From: Proteobacteria bacterium UBA5122
Lineage (GTDB): Bacteria; Pseudomonadota; Gammaproteobacteria; Tenderiales; Tenderiaceae
DNA length: 21,920 bases
Direction: 5' to 3'
NCBI GenBank assembly: GCA_002415485.1
Contig: DHYU01000049.1
Span: 50,581 to 72,500 of the forward strand
Part shown: in pieces, positions 6,441 through 14,593 of the stretch
Layout of the letters: each line of letters begins with the position of its first letter
Position numbering within the stretch: the stretch's first letter is position 1
Translations under genes and position numbers: made by a program
Notes under the pieces: model-generated
Seen by the model: the letters and a program-made list of their open reading frames with translations, nothing else
The model's database searches: none
Told to the model about the DNA's origin: nothing

Positions 6441-7157
6441 ATGGGCAGGGCGTATCAAAACCGTAAAGATTCAATGGCGAAGACCTCGGACCAGAAGGCC
6501 AAGGTCTATAGCAAATACAGTCGCGAGATCTATGTCTGCGCCAAGAGCGGCGGCCACGACCCCGACGGCAACCTGTCGCTGCGCAGCCTGATTGAGCGGG
6601 CGAAGAAGGATCAGGTCCCGGCGCACGTGATCGACAAGGCCATCGGCAAGGCGCGTGATGGCGGCGGCGAAGACTTCACCCCGGCGCGTTATGAAGGCTT
6701 TGGCCCTGGCAACTGCATGGCGATCATCGACTGCCTGACCGATAACCCGACGCGCACCTTCAACGATGTCCGCCAGTGTTTTACCAAGACCAAGGCCAAG
6801 ATCGGCGCGCAGGGCAGCGTCAGCCACATGTTCGATCATTGTGCGATCTTTGTCTTTGAGGGTGACGAAGAGGCGGCACTGGATGCGCTGGTGATGGCGG
6901 ACGTGGATGTGTCAGACATCGAAAGTAATGATGGCAAACTCACCGTGTTCGCCGCGCACACCGATTATTTCAAGGCCAAACAGGCCCTGGTTGATGCCTT
7001 TGGCGAGATCGACTTTGAGGTGGAAGAGATCCAGTTCGTACCCAAGGGCTCAACCCCGATCAGCGGCGATGATGTGGAGCTGTTCAATAAATTCATCGAC
7101 ATGCTCAACGACCTGGACGACGTGCAACACGTCTACCATGACGCCGAGTTGAATTAA
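6441..7157 (+). CDS. YebC/PmpR-family protein, YeeN subtype
   Basis: A 238-residue cytosolic protein of the YebC family, described as DNA-binding transcriptional regulators and more recently, for some members, as translation factors that relieve ribosome stalling. The N-terminus MGRAYQNRKDSMAK and the segments SKYSREIYV, LIERAKKDQVPAHVIDKAIGKA, RYEGFGPGNCMAII, NPTRTFNDVR, GAQGSVSHMFD and DDVQHVYHDAELN match the family from end to end, and length is normal. The MGR start and the lack of the AGHSKW motif place it with YeeN rather than RuvC-linked YebC, and no ruv genes are nearby. The start at 6441 is fixed by the conserved MGR. It appears to be monocistronic, ending at a hairpin. Confidence 0.95.
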   Translation: MGRAYQNRKDSMAKTSDQKAKVYSKYSREIYVCAKSGGHDPDGNLSLRSLIERAKKDQVPAHVIDKAIGKARDGGGEDFTPARYEGFGPGNCMAIIDCLTDNPTRTFNDVRQCFTKTKAKIGAQGSVSHMFDHCAIFVFEGDEEAALDALVMADVDVSDIESNDGKLTVFAAHTDYFKAKQALVDAFGEIDFEVEEIQFVPKGSTPISGDDVELFNKFIDMLNDLDDVQHVYHDAELN

Positions 7158-7166
7158 TCCTCCTCT

Positions 7167-7195
7167 GCCGATGCAGCACTCGTTGCTGCATCGGC
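7167..7195 (+). terminator. Hairpin after the YeeN-type gene, possible terminator
   Basis: A perfect 12-bp stem, GCCGATGCAGCA (7167-7178) and TGCTGCATCGGC (7184-7195), with a 5-nt loop, lies 10 nt after the stop. It lacks a T tract, so it may be a weak terminator or a 3'-end-protecting hairpin. Confidence 0.5.
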
Positions 7196-7237
7196 GCCCT
7201 CCCTCTCGGAAATTCAGCTTGATTTAAGACAGCCGGC

Positions 7238-7256
7238 CAACACTATTAATGTGTTG
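7238..7256. promoter_or_regulatory. Candidate operator/promoter of the dihaem cytochrome gene
   Basis: CAACAC-TATTAAT-GTGTTG is an inverted repeat whose spacer resembles a -10 box. It ends 25 nt before the cytochrome start codon. The position fits an operator over the promoter, with no direct evidence of a binding protein. Confidence 0.3.
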
Positions 7257-7280
7257 ATTGGAATCCGTTGGAGGCTGTCT

Positions 7281-7832
7281 ATGGCGCGCATCAAATATGG
7301 CATTGCCGCATTCGTGATCACGCTGGGCTGGATCGGCCACGCGGCCGCTGCGGAACTAGAATATGGCTGGGCACAACCCCGCTTTGTAGTGCCGCCCGAT
7401 GTCACCGCCCCTAGTGACCCGCTCTATCGCCGCGAATGCAGCACCTGCCACATGGCCTACCCGGCCGGTTTTTTGCCTACGCGCTCATGGCGTGCACTCA
7501 TGTCGCAACTGGATCAACACTTTGGTGAAAACGCCGAGGTGGATCGCCAGACCCAAGCAAAGTTGTTGAGCTATCTCGAACAACATGCCGCCGACCGTTC
7601 GGGCGACCTTGGCTCTCACCGCGTAATGCAGCGGCTGCAGGCCAATTCCACACCTCTGCGCCTGACCGATACCGAATACCTACGTCTGCGCCATCGCAAT
7701 GTGCTGCCCCGTTTTATCGACAACAATCCACAGGTCAAAGGCTTTAGTGACTGTGGCGCGTGTCATTTCCGCAGTGATCAAGGCTACTTCAACGAGCAAT
7801 ACATTCGGATTCCCGGCCAGAGACGCCACTAA
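7281..7832 (+). CDS. Periplasmic dihaem cytochrome c
   Basis: A 183-residue exported c-type cytochrome of the dihaem cytochrome c family (DHC), an electron carrier. The start is ATG 7281, preceded by GGAGG at 7270-7274; the GTG further upstream has no ribosome site. A signal peptide (residues 1-24, ending GHAAAA) precedes ELEYGWAQPRFVVPP. Two haem-binding motifs are seen, CSTCH (53-57) and CGACH (158-162). The intervening stretch has the family pattern AYPAGFLPTRSWRALMSQL followed by QHFGENAEVD. Homologues often accompany membrane b-type cytochromes, which are absent here; instead a membrane-anchored thioredoxin-fold gene follows about 100 nt downstream and a flavoprotein after that. The redox partner is unknown. 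Confidence 0.92.
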   Translation: MARIKYGIAAFVITLGWIGHAAAAELEYGWAQPRFVVPPDVTAPSDPLYRRECSTCHMAYPAGFLPTRSWRALMSQLDQHFGENAEVDRQTQAKLLSYLEQHAADRSGDLGSHRVMQRLQANSTPLRLTDTEYLRLRHRNVLPRFIDNNPQVKGFSDCGACHFRSDQGYFNEQYIRIPGQRRH

Positions 7833-7939
7833 GCCCCCAATATGGTGATACTCGCCCGCCGAGCTGAACTTTTGCCTGTGGACTTACTCATAACGACAAG
7901 CGAAAATTCCAGTCACGACACCCGAGAAAGGACGACACC

Positions 7940-8374
7940 GTGTCACACCCAACCTTCAGCCGCACCCAACACCGCCAACACGGCGGCATCAAAGGCAACC
8001 TATTGGCCGTGGTACTGGCCGTCGCCGGCACCATCATGCTGGCACTGACCCTGTTCCCACCCACCTACTCCACTGATCTATCCTTGATCGGCCAGGGCAA
8101 ACCGGCGATCACGCTGGTCTATGACTGGGAGGACGATGCCAGCCTCAGATTGATGGAGAGCTTCCACGCGATTGAAGACGAGTTCTCGGATGTCATACAT
8201 TTTCTGGTCGCCGACATCCGCAGCCCTCAAGGCGAGATGTTTGCCGACAGCCGCCGCGTACCACCGGGCAGCATCATTTATTACAACGCTCAGGGTCAGC
8301 GTGTGCATTTTGTCGACGGATATCAGTTGCCTGAGCAACTGCGTGCCTCGTTCAAAACCGCCTTCAACCTCTAA
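7940..8374 (+). CDS. Membrane-anchored thioredoxin-fold protein lacking CXXC
   Basis: A 144-residue protein starting at GTG 7940, with AAAGGA at about 7926-7931. Residues about 18-41 (IKGNLLAVVLAVAGTIMLALTLF) form one membrane segment. The rest, presumably periplasmic, resembles a thioredoxin fold: beta strand PAITLVYDW, helix DASLRLMESFHAIEDEF, strand VIHFLVADIRS, then the cis-proline-like VPPGSIIYYNAQGQRVHFVDGYQLPEQL. The position normally holding CXXC reads WEDDAS, so there is no redox-active pair and no cysteine at all. It may be a binding or scaffold module rather than an oxidoreductase. Its placement after the dihaem cytochrome suggests a role in cytochrome handling, but this is inference. 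Confidence 0.72.
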   Translation: MSHPTFSRTQHRQHGGIKGNLLAVVLAVAGTIMLALTLFPPTYSTDLSLIGQGKPAITLVYDWEDDASLRLMESFHAIEDEFSDVIHFLVADIRSPQGEMFADSRRVPPGSIIYYNAQGQRVHFVDGYQLPEQLRASFKTAFNL

Positions 8375-8414
8375 GCCTACCGCTGGCGGGCGATAGCCTT
8401 TATCATGCCCGCCC

Positions 8415-9668
8415 ATGCAAACCACCGCCGCCACCCCTGCCCAGTCTGAGTCCGTCGCCATCATCGGCGGCGGTCCGACCGGGCTGATGGCGGCCGAAGT
8501 CCTGCTCAACCACGGCCTGCAGGTCGACCTCTACGACCGCATGCCGTCACTCGGCCGCAAACTGCTGATCGCCGGCCGCGGCGGGCTGAACCTGTCCCAT
8601 GCCGAACCACTGCCCGCGTTTATCCAGCGCTATGGCGCGCGCAGTGAGATCATCGGGCCGATGGTCGAGGCCTTCGATGCCCAGGCCCTGCGCGACTGGG
8701 CCAAGGGGCTCGGCATCGATACCTTCATTGGCAGCTCGCAACGCATCTTCCCCACCGATTTCAAGGCCGCACCACTGCTGCGTGCCTGGCTACACCGGCT
8801 GCGCGAACAGGGCCTGCGCATCCATGTCCGCCATCGCTGGCTCGGCTGGGGGGAGAACAACGCACTGCGTTTCGAGTCACCCCTCGGGATCACCGAGATC
8901 CAGCACCGCGCCACCTTGCTCGCCCTCGGCGGTGGCAGCTGGGCCAAGCTGGGCGCGGATGGCAAATGGGTCGAGATACTTGCCCAGCGCGGCATCGCGC
9001 TCGCACCGCTGCGACCGAGCAACTGCGGCTTCGAAACAAACTGGAGTAAATACTTTCGCGACACCTTCGCCAGTGAGCCACTGAAATCGGTCGCCGTCAG
9101 CGTCACCACGCTGAACGGCGACACCGAGATCCGTCAGGGCGAATTGATGATCGCCGACTACGGCCTCGAGGGCGGCGCCATTTACGCCCTCTCCGCCCCG
9201 ATCCGTGACCTGATCGATGCCCACGGCACAGCAGAGATCCACATCGACCTCGTCCCCGGCCGCAGCCTGGAGCGCCTGCAAACCGATCTCGCCACACCCC
9301 GCGGTCGCAATTCGCTGAGCAAACATCTGCAACGCCACGCCGGCATCAAAGGCGCCAAGGCCAGCATCCTGCGTGAGGTTTTAAACCCGGAACAGATGCA
9401 GGACCCCGCCCAAGTCGCCACGACCCTCAAGGCCCTGCCCATCCATCTCCACACAACGCGCCCCATAGACGAGGCCATCAGCACCGCCGGCGGCGTTCGG
9501 TTTGACGCACTGACAACCGAACTGATGATCAAGGCCCTGCCCGGCACCTTCTGCGCCGGCGAAATGCTCGACTGGGAGGCCCCCACCGGCGGCTATCTGC
9601 TCACCGCCTGCTTTGCCTCGGGACGAGAGGCCGCTCAAGGCATACTCAGCTGGTTATCACCACCGTAG
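8415..9668 (+). CDS. NAD(P)/FAD-dependent flavoprotein, TIGR03862/HI0933 (BaiN-like) family
   Basis: A 417-residue two-domain flavoprotein. An N-terminal Rossmann FAD-binding motif (SVAIIGGGPTGLMAAEVL, glycines from residue 18) is followed by the family signature GRKLLIAGRGGLNLSHAEP (47-65). ALGGGSWAKLGADG and the C-terminal signature STAGGVRFDALTTELMIK, FCAGEMLDWEAPTGGYLLTACFASGREAA complete the FAD site. Full length and intact. Related proteins (HI0933, YhiN, BaiN) are flavin oxidoreductases of mostly unknown substrate. The SHAEP and GRNSL features point to the TIGR03862 branch. It follows the thioredoxin-fold gene by 40 nt, so co-transcription with it is plausible. Composition is GC-rich and typical of the core genome. 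Confidence 0.9.
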   Translation: MQTTAATPAQSESVAIIGGGPTGLMAAEVLLNHGLQVDLYDRMPSLGRKLLIAGRGGLNLSHAEPLPAFIQRYGARSEIIGPMVEAFDAQALRDWAKGLGIDTFIGSSQRIFPTDFKAAPLLRAWLHRLREQGLRIHVRHRWLGWGENNALRFESPLGITEIQHRATLLALGGGSWAKLGADGKWVEILAQRGIALAPLRPSNCGFETNWSKYFRDTFASEPLKSVAVSVTTLNGDTEIRQGELMIADYGLEGGAIYALSAPIRDLIDAHGTAEIHIDLVPGRSLERLQTDLATPRGRNSLSKHLQRHAGIKGAKASILREVLNPEQMQDPAQVATTLKALPIHLHTTRPIDEAISTAGGVRFDALTTELMIKALPGTFCAGEMLDWEAPTGGYLLTACFASGREAAQGILSWLSPP

Positions 9669-9740
9669 GTTGCTCCCCCTCAACATTAGCCCTTCACAAT
9701 CATTGGTTATTGATAGATTTCACTTAAACCCTTAGTCTTC

Positions 9741-9760
9741 AGGGTGACATCTGTCACCCT
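9741..9760. promoter_or_regulatory. Candidate operator: perfect 20-bp palindrome
   Basis: AGGGTGACATCTGTCACCCT has 9-bp arms with a 2-nt centre, and is further flanked by GTCTTC (9735-9740) and GAAGAC (9765-9770). It lies 72 nt after the flavoprotein stop and 190 nt before the carbonic anhydrase. There is no T tract, so a terminator is less likely than a protein-binding site. Confidence 0.4.
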
Positions 9761-9852
9761 TCATGAAGACATGGGCGAATGTGCTAGTGATGACATTTTC
9801 CTGTTTTTATTGAAGATAATAAAAAACTCAATGCACCCTTAAAGATCAAGAT

Positions 9853-9888
9853 GCGCTGCTGAATAACAAAACACATCAGCGCCTTTTT
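9853..9888 (+). terminator. Weak hairpin with T tract in the carbonic anhydrase leader
   Basis: GCGCTG (9853-9858) pairs with CAGCGC (9877-9882), followed immediately by CTTTTT. The loop is long (18 nt). It could end read-through from the flavoprotein gene or act as an attenuator in the leader of the next gene. The rest of 9669-9950 is AT-rich and presumably carries the promoter. Confidence 0.3.
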
Positions 9889-9950
9889 AAGGTTCAATTA
9901 AGCTTGAGATTGTATAAAAAACTGAAAATTTATTAATGAGGGAAGCTCCA

Positions 9951-10793
9951 ATGAAACGTAAGGTAACTCAAACTGCTCTGGTATTGGCCCTGGGTTTGGC
10001 ATCCGCCGCTGTGATGGCTGGCGATAACAGCCACGCAGGTCACGCTACTGAAGGCAAGACATGTGAAGGCTTTGGCCCACAAACACCTCGCGACATCGAC
10101 AGCGTTGCCGGTGATAACCAACGCAACTTCGGCATCGCACCCGCCTCCACAAAAATGAACCTGTGCAACATCCACTTCCACAAAAACGCCGAACACAAAG
10201 CGACTGATTTCAACATCTACGCTGGCGAAGGCGACGGCCACGGTTATGAGAGCGGCTACCAATGCCGTATCAGCAAAGAGCTGAGCAAGGCCGAACTGGC
10301 TCCTACCAAGAAGCCTGTTTGTGGCGGCAAGCATGGCGACCTGAAACCAGGCGACACCATCGAAGTTCACTGGGTACACAGCTCTGCCGACGTTAAGCCA
10401 GGCAAAGGTCTGGGCTCTTGCGTATCTAAAGAGATCGGCAACCCCGGCCTGCGCGTAGAGACTCAAGTCTTCACCCTGGTCAACGATCGCAACGCACTAA
10501 ACTTCAACGACCTGGACTACGACGGCACTGTTAAAGACGGCTTCCACCAGCCTAAAGCACTGCCAACCAACACTGGCGAGCCTGTAGTCTTCACTGGCTC
10601 AACCACGGGACCTTCTTACAACGAAGCGACTTGCTCTCCTTACCACGTCACCTGGAGCGTTCGTCCTCAATGCGCCAAGCTGGACATCAACTCTGTGGCT
10701 GAGTGGTGCGAAAGCAACGAGTTCGGCGAAGACCACGCCCACGGCGTACGTAAGCTGGTCACCAATCCTAAACTGCTGTCTACCATCGAATAA
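9951..10793 (+). CDS. Delta-class carbonic anhydrase, exported
   Basis: A 280-residue exported zinc enzyme that interconverts CO2 and bicarbonate. ATG 9951 is preceded by GAGGGAAG and begins a clean signal peptide (MKRKVTQTALVLALGLASAAVMA, residues 1-23); an in-frame ATG 15 nt earlier is less well placed. The body matches the delta class first known from the diatom enzyme TWCA1 and later found in bacteria. Landmarks are CEGFGPQTPRDID (38-50), MNLCNIHFHKNAEH (69-82), GDTIEVHWVHSS (134-145), GSTTGPSYNEATCSPYHVTWSVRPQC (216-241) and DHAHGVRKLVTNPKLL (261-276). H75, H77 and H140/H143 are candidate zinc ligands by analogy. Eight or so cysteines suggest disulphides in the periplasm. It is monocistronic with a strong terminator, suggesting a well-expressed CO2-handling enzyme. 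Confidence 0.92.
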   Translation: MKRKVTQTALVLALGLASAAVMAGDNSHAGHATEGKTCEGFGPQTPRDIDSVAGDNQRNFGIAPASTKMNLCNIHFHKNAEHKATDFNIYAGEGDGHGYESGYQCRISKELSKAELAPTKKPVCGGKHGDLKPGDTIEVHWVHSSADVKPGKGLGSCVSKEIGNPGLRVETQVFTLVNDRNALNFNDLDYDGTVKDGFHQPKALPTNTGEPVVFTGSTTGPSYNEATCSPYHVTWSVRPQCAKLDINSVAEWCESNEFGEDHAHGVRKLVTNPKLLSTIE

Positions 10794-10814
10794 GACTGAG
10801 TTAGTTTAGAAAAC

Positions 10815-10855
10815 AAAACGGGCGGCAGAGTGATCTGTCGCCCGTTTTTGTTTTT
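10815..10855 (+). terminator. Rho-independent terminator of the carbonic anhydrase gene
   Basis: The stem AACGGGCGGCAGA / TCTGTCGCCCGTT has one G-T type mismatch and a 4-nt loop, followed by TTTGTTTTT. A 23-nt part (10833-10855) is identical to part of the terminator at 15232-15269. Confidence 0.93.
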
Positions 10856-10997
10856 AGACCATCCCCGCAAACACTCTCTGCAACACCCTGCCTTCAAAAT
10901 AATAAATTTATAAAATTCTTATATTCTGGCAAGGACTTAATTTTTACACTCCAAAAACGCTATTCTTTGTATCTAATTACACATTGATGACATCGAC

Positions 10998-12134
10998 ATG
11001 ATCAAGACACCCAGTCTACTGCCTGACTTACTGGACAGCATCTATGCCGCCGCCGTTGGTGAACATGGCTGGGAACACACCATTGCGCAACTGGGTGACG
11101 CCTTCCGCTCGCCAGCGGCCGGCTTTTTTGTTCAGCACAGTGACAATCACGAATTCTCCCTGGAGATATTTCAAGGGGTCAGTGATACCGACCTGGCCTC
11201 ATACGCCACACACTTTTCCGAGGTTAACCCGTGGTTCACCACCCCAGGCATGATGTTGCCAGGGCTCATTCGTTCTGATGAAGATATCAACATCCACTTC
11301 AACCACTGTCACCATTTTGTAAACACCGAGTATTATCAAGACTGGCTCAAACCCCAAGATCTCAAGCATTCCATTGGCGGCACCCTCACCATTCAAAACG
11401 GCTACCACCTGAACTTCACCTTCATGCGCCCAGCACAAAGTTCATCTTATAAGCCTGAAGAGATCGAACTCCTACAAACACTGTTTCCACACCTGAGCCG
11501 CGCCTTCAGCACCAGCCGTCTACTGGAAACTGTGAGCCGTCAGCAACAAAACCTGCTCGATGGCTGCGACCGTTTCAAGCTGGGCCTCGTGCTGTTTGAT
11601 AACCTTGGCAAAATTACCGACGTCAATCAGAGCGCCCTCAAAATATTGCTGGCGGACGATGGTCTCGGCCTGCGGCGGCAGAAGTTGTGGGCCTCGCACC
11701 CAGGGGCAGAGCAACACATCCACGCCACACTCCACGCCATGCTATCCCCGCAATCCCCGATCAGCATGAGCCAGTGGCTGCACATCCCCCGCCTCAGTGG
11801 CGCCGCCAGCTATCAACTCATGGTCATCACCCACCCCTCACCACTCTCCGCCCTCGGCCCTCGCTGCAAAGGCGCCATGCTGCTGGTGGACCCTGCCCGC
11901 CGCCGTAAACTGCCTCGCCACCGCATCCAGGCCCATTTTGCACTGACCGTGCGCGAGACCGATGTCGCCCAATTGATGATTCAGGGATACAACACCAAAG
12001 AACTCGCGCATGAACTGGATATCACCTATGAATCTGCGCGCACCTACGTCAAACGCATCTGCCAAAAGGCCAACGTCAACGGCCAAACCGCCTTTGTCGC
12101 CCTCACCTTAAAAGAGCTCGCCCTCATTTTCTAA
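10998..12134 (+). CDS. LuxR-family transcriptional regulator
   Basis: A 378-residue regulator with a C-terminal LuxR-type helix-turn-helix (residues about 314-378: FALTVRETDVAQLMIQGYNTKELAHELDITYESARTYVKRICQKANV). The T-x-x-E start and the recognition-helix region ES-AR-TYVK are clear. The N-terminal 190 residues (SIYAAAVGEHGWEHTIAQLGDAF...) and the middle (GCDRFKLGLVLFDNLGKITDVNQSALKILL, a PAS-like stretch) form a sensor part. This is the common large 'helix-turn-helix transcriptional regulator' architecture, not the short acyl-homoserine-lactone type. No receiver aspartate domain is evident. It stands between the carbonic anhydrase and the PEP-CTERM gene, in the same direction, and either neighbour could be its target. 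No inducer can be inferred. Confidence 0.9.
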   Translation: MIKTPSLLPDLLDSIYAAAVGEHGWEHTIAQLGDAFRSPAAGFFVQHSDNHEFSLEIFQGVSDTDLASYATHFSEVNPWFTTPGMMLPGLIRSDEDINIHFNHCHHFVNTEYYQDWLKPQDLKHSIGGTLTIQNGYHLNFTFMRPAQSSSYKPEEIELLQTLFPHLSRAFSTSRLLETVSRQQQNLLDGCDRFKLGLVLFDNLGKITDVNQSALKILLADDGLGLRRQKLWASHPGAEQHIHATLHAMLSPQSPISMSQWLHIPRLSGAASYQLMVITHPSPLSALGPRCKGAMLLVDPARRRKLPRHRIQAHFALTVRETDVAQLMIQGYNTKELAHELDITYESARTYVKRICQKANVNGQTAFVALTLKELALIF

Positions 12135-12275
12135 GCCAATTCACCCCATGCCCCCATTTGGGGACAGCGGCGACTCACCCGATCATCATAATATTCCACA
12201 CCAAGCTCATGGCTTAAACCCCAAGCGCAGTAAACGTATGGGCCGATTTACGACTCTTTGAAGTGGGATTTATTT

Positions 12276-14561
12276 ATGTTTCGATACAAACAAGCAGCAG
12301 TGATAGGCCTGATGGGCAGCTTGGCCATCCCAACGCAGGCGGCATTGGTGGAGGCTGATTTCACCTCATCTAATTTTAGATTATCATCGCCAAATCTAAT
12401 AATCAGTGGCGAATATTTTGATGGCACCACGCTACATCAATTTAATTTGGGCCATGACAACACCAACATATTGGCCGTCAACCCGATCGCCCACACCCCC
12501 AGCCTAAATCTCTTTACCGGCTTTAATCAAAGTGTCAGCGGCAGCTTTAGTTACGATAGCGAAACCGCCCTTAGCTATTTTGGTGGAGCCACAGGCCGGT
12601 CTAGAGGTTCCAGCACCACCTCACTCAACGCAAATGTATACGATCCCTTAGCTGCCGCGAGCGCAGGCATTAACTCTGTCACAGGAACGATATACCTGAA
12701 CAACAACCGAAACGAGCATTCGGGAAGTGTTGATACCTTTGAAATCTACGGCGCAATCAACAATATCACCCCACTGCTCACAGAAAGCAGCGGTGTCAGC
12801 CTAAGTGTCGACCTAACCGACAGCATGCATACTACATCGTATATGAGTGAACTTTCAGGCTGGGCCAACTCATCAGCAAGTGATTTTTTCAGCAGTGCTT
12901 CTACCGAGCTATTGGCACAACTGCAAAACGCGTCTCTTAGCACCCCATCTCTCGAATATCAAGTCAACTTCAGCTATCTTAGCCTGCGAGACAACACTGG
13001 CACCGTATTTAATACTGCAGCTGAATTACCCTCCACGCTAGACCCAGCCGCCTTTGATTCATCAAGCTGGTTTGGGATATTCACAACTGCATCTGGAAGC
13101 GCACTGCAAAATAATAATCACCTTGATCACACTACACTTGTTGAAATTGCCAGCAACCTATCTAACATCATTGACAGTATCCCCGAGTACTTGATACCCA
13201 TCCCATCAACAAGGCCCTCATTCCATCCATCAACGGAGATTTGGGATTTGCAGTCCCAGTTGGCAAATCGACATCCTGACGTCTTGCTGTCCTTTAATCC
13301 GGAGACAGGGGAACGTATACCCGGAGCAGAACCAAGCCAAGCAAGCATCGATGCACTCGTTGCCGAGGTACGCACTCTTTCACCGGACACCATTCCATTT
13401 CTCCGGGAATGGATCCTGGACCGACTCCCTGCCGACCTAATACAGGCCGGGTTCGACGCATGGAGCAGCCCAGAGCTTTCCTCTGCTGACATCATTGCAG
13501 GGCTACCGCGTGAATTCGCAGGCATGCTACCAGCCAGCCTGCTCGCCGAGGTAATGATGCAACAGCCTCAGCTTGCCATGTATTTGGCACCCGCAGCGCT
13601 CACCAATCTGATAAACGAGCTATCACCAGAAGCTGTCATAAACCTGGCCCATGAAGCTGTGTACTTTATTGAGTCCACCATCAACAACGGCATTCAACTC
13701 ACTCCTGAAGGTGAGCAATTGCTTAGTTCATTGCGTGAAATTGCCGAATTTGGCTATCTAACCACTACTGGCCCTGCCCTCTTTGAAGACATTACCACGG
13801 GGCAATATGTGCAAATCAACTCGATCCGAAGCAACATCAATTTTATGTATGATGCTATCGAGCTGACTCAAGTCACCTCCACCCTCAGCACCGGCGAAAT
13901 CATCAGCGCCTACGAAAACTCCGGCACCCTGCCCAGCGAAGAAATCCCTGGCGTGTTTGAGCTGCCCAACAACATTCGCGTGAACGAAGGGGCCGGCACC
14001 ATCACCGTTACCAACAATGACGGTAGCGAAACCGAGTTCCATATCGGTGACACCTTCCTCTTTGATGAAACACCAGTGGAACAAAACCAGGCCGTAGTCT
14101 TCGACCCTTGGGTTGCGGTGGGTTATGAATACGAGATCACTGGCGGCGATGCGGGTATGTTCTTCGCATCGATCCAAGTGCCAGTGGTTGGCGGTGACAG
14201 CGAGTTCGCGATCCGTGTCTATAACCCGAACACTGGTGAATATATGGACCCCGTCACGCTGCTCGCAGGTGAGATCTTTGACTTCACCACACTGGGCTTT
14301 GATGTTGCCAAATTCATCATTGACGGCATCAACCCCAGCGAGATGTTAGACCCGGAAAACCCACTGGCCTTCCCAGCCCTGATCGCCTTCACCGGCACGG
14401 GTTTGGTCAGCATCGGCCAAACGGCGCTGACACTCTGGGTAGATGAACCTGGCCAGCCCAACAACACCGTGCCTGAGCCTGGCACCTGGCTGTTGATGCT
14501 GCTGGGTAGCGCGATGCTGCTTGGGCGTAACATTCGCCTGCGCTCATACAAGCTCGTATAG
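12276..14561 (+). CDS. Large PEP-CTERM sorted surface protein
   Basis: A 761-residue exported protein. The N-terminal signal peptide (MFRYKQAAVIGLMGSLAIPTQA, residues 1-22) fits ATG 12276; a TTG six codons upstream is less likely. The C-terminus carries a PEP-CTERM sorting signal: VPEPGTW (732-738), a hydrophobic stretch LLMLLGSAMLLG, then basic RNIRLRSYK. Such proteins are processed by exosortase and usually displayed or released with exopolysaccharide. Residues about 25-310 are Ser/Asn/Thr-rich and beta-like. Residues about 311-495 are helical with recurrent Leu/Pro segments (LPADLI, LPREFAGMLPASLLAEV, LAPAALTNLINELSPEAVINL). Residues about 530-725 form a beta domain of a type seen before PEP-CTERM tails (VGYEYEITGGDAGMFFASIQVP, FDFTTLGFDVAKFIIDGINPS, ENPLAFPALIAFTGTG). 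No exosortase gene is in the window. Codon composition turns visibly more GC-rich after about 13,870. Confidence 0.88.
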   Translation: MFRYKQAAVIGLMGSLAIPTQAALVEADFTSSNFRLSSPNLIISGEYFDGTTLHQFNLGHDNTNILAVNPIAHTPSLNLFTGFNQSVSGSFSYDSETALSYFGGATGRSRGSSTTSLNANVYDPLAAASAGINSVTGTIYLNNNRNEHSGSVDTFEIYGAINNITPLLTESSGVSLSVDLTDSMHTTSYMSELSGWANSSASDFFSSASTELLAQLQNASLSTPSLEYQVNFSYLSLRDNTGTVFNTAAELPSTLDPAAFDSSSWFGIFTTASGSALQNNNHLDHTTLVEIASNLSNIIDSIPEYLIPIPSTRPSFHPSTEIWDLQSQLANRHPDVLLSFNPETGERIPGAEPSQASIDALVAEVRTLSPDTIPFLREWILDRLPADLIQAGFDAWSSPELSSADIIAGLPREFAGMLPASLLAEVMMQQPQLAMYLAPAALTNLINELSPEAVINLAHEAVYFIESTINNGIQLTPEGEQLLSSLREIAEFGYLTTTGPALFEDITTGQYVQINSIRSNINFMYDAIELTQVTSTLSTGEIISAYENSGTLPSEEIPGVFELPNNIRVNEGAGTITVTNNDGSETEFHIGDTFLFDETPVEQNQAVVFDPWVAVGYEYEITGGDAGMFFASIQVPVVGGDSEFAIRVYNPNTGEYMDPVTLLAGEIFDFTTLGFDVAKFIIDGINPSEMLDPENPLAFPALIAFTGTGLVSIGQTALTLWVDEPGQPNNTVPEPGTWLLMLLGSAMLLGRNIRLRSYKLV

Positions 14562-14593
14562 TCTTATACTGTCAACATAACGGGAGTATAAGC

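Noticed and set aside
8385..8413. GGCGGGC...GCCCGCC hairpin before the flavoprotein
   Set aside because: The 7-bp stem has a long loop and no T tract, and lies in a GC-rich 40-nt gap. It may be chance.
12205..12230. Possible sigma-54 promoter before the PEP-CTERM gene (TGGCTTAAACCCCAAGC)
   Set aside because: GG and GC are 12 nt apart rather than the required 10, and the flanking consensus is poor.
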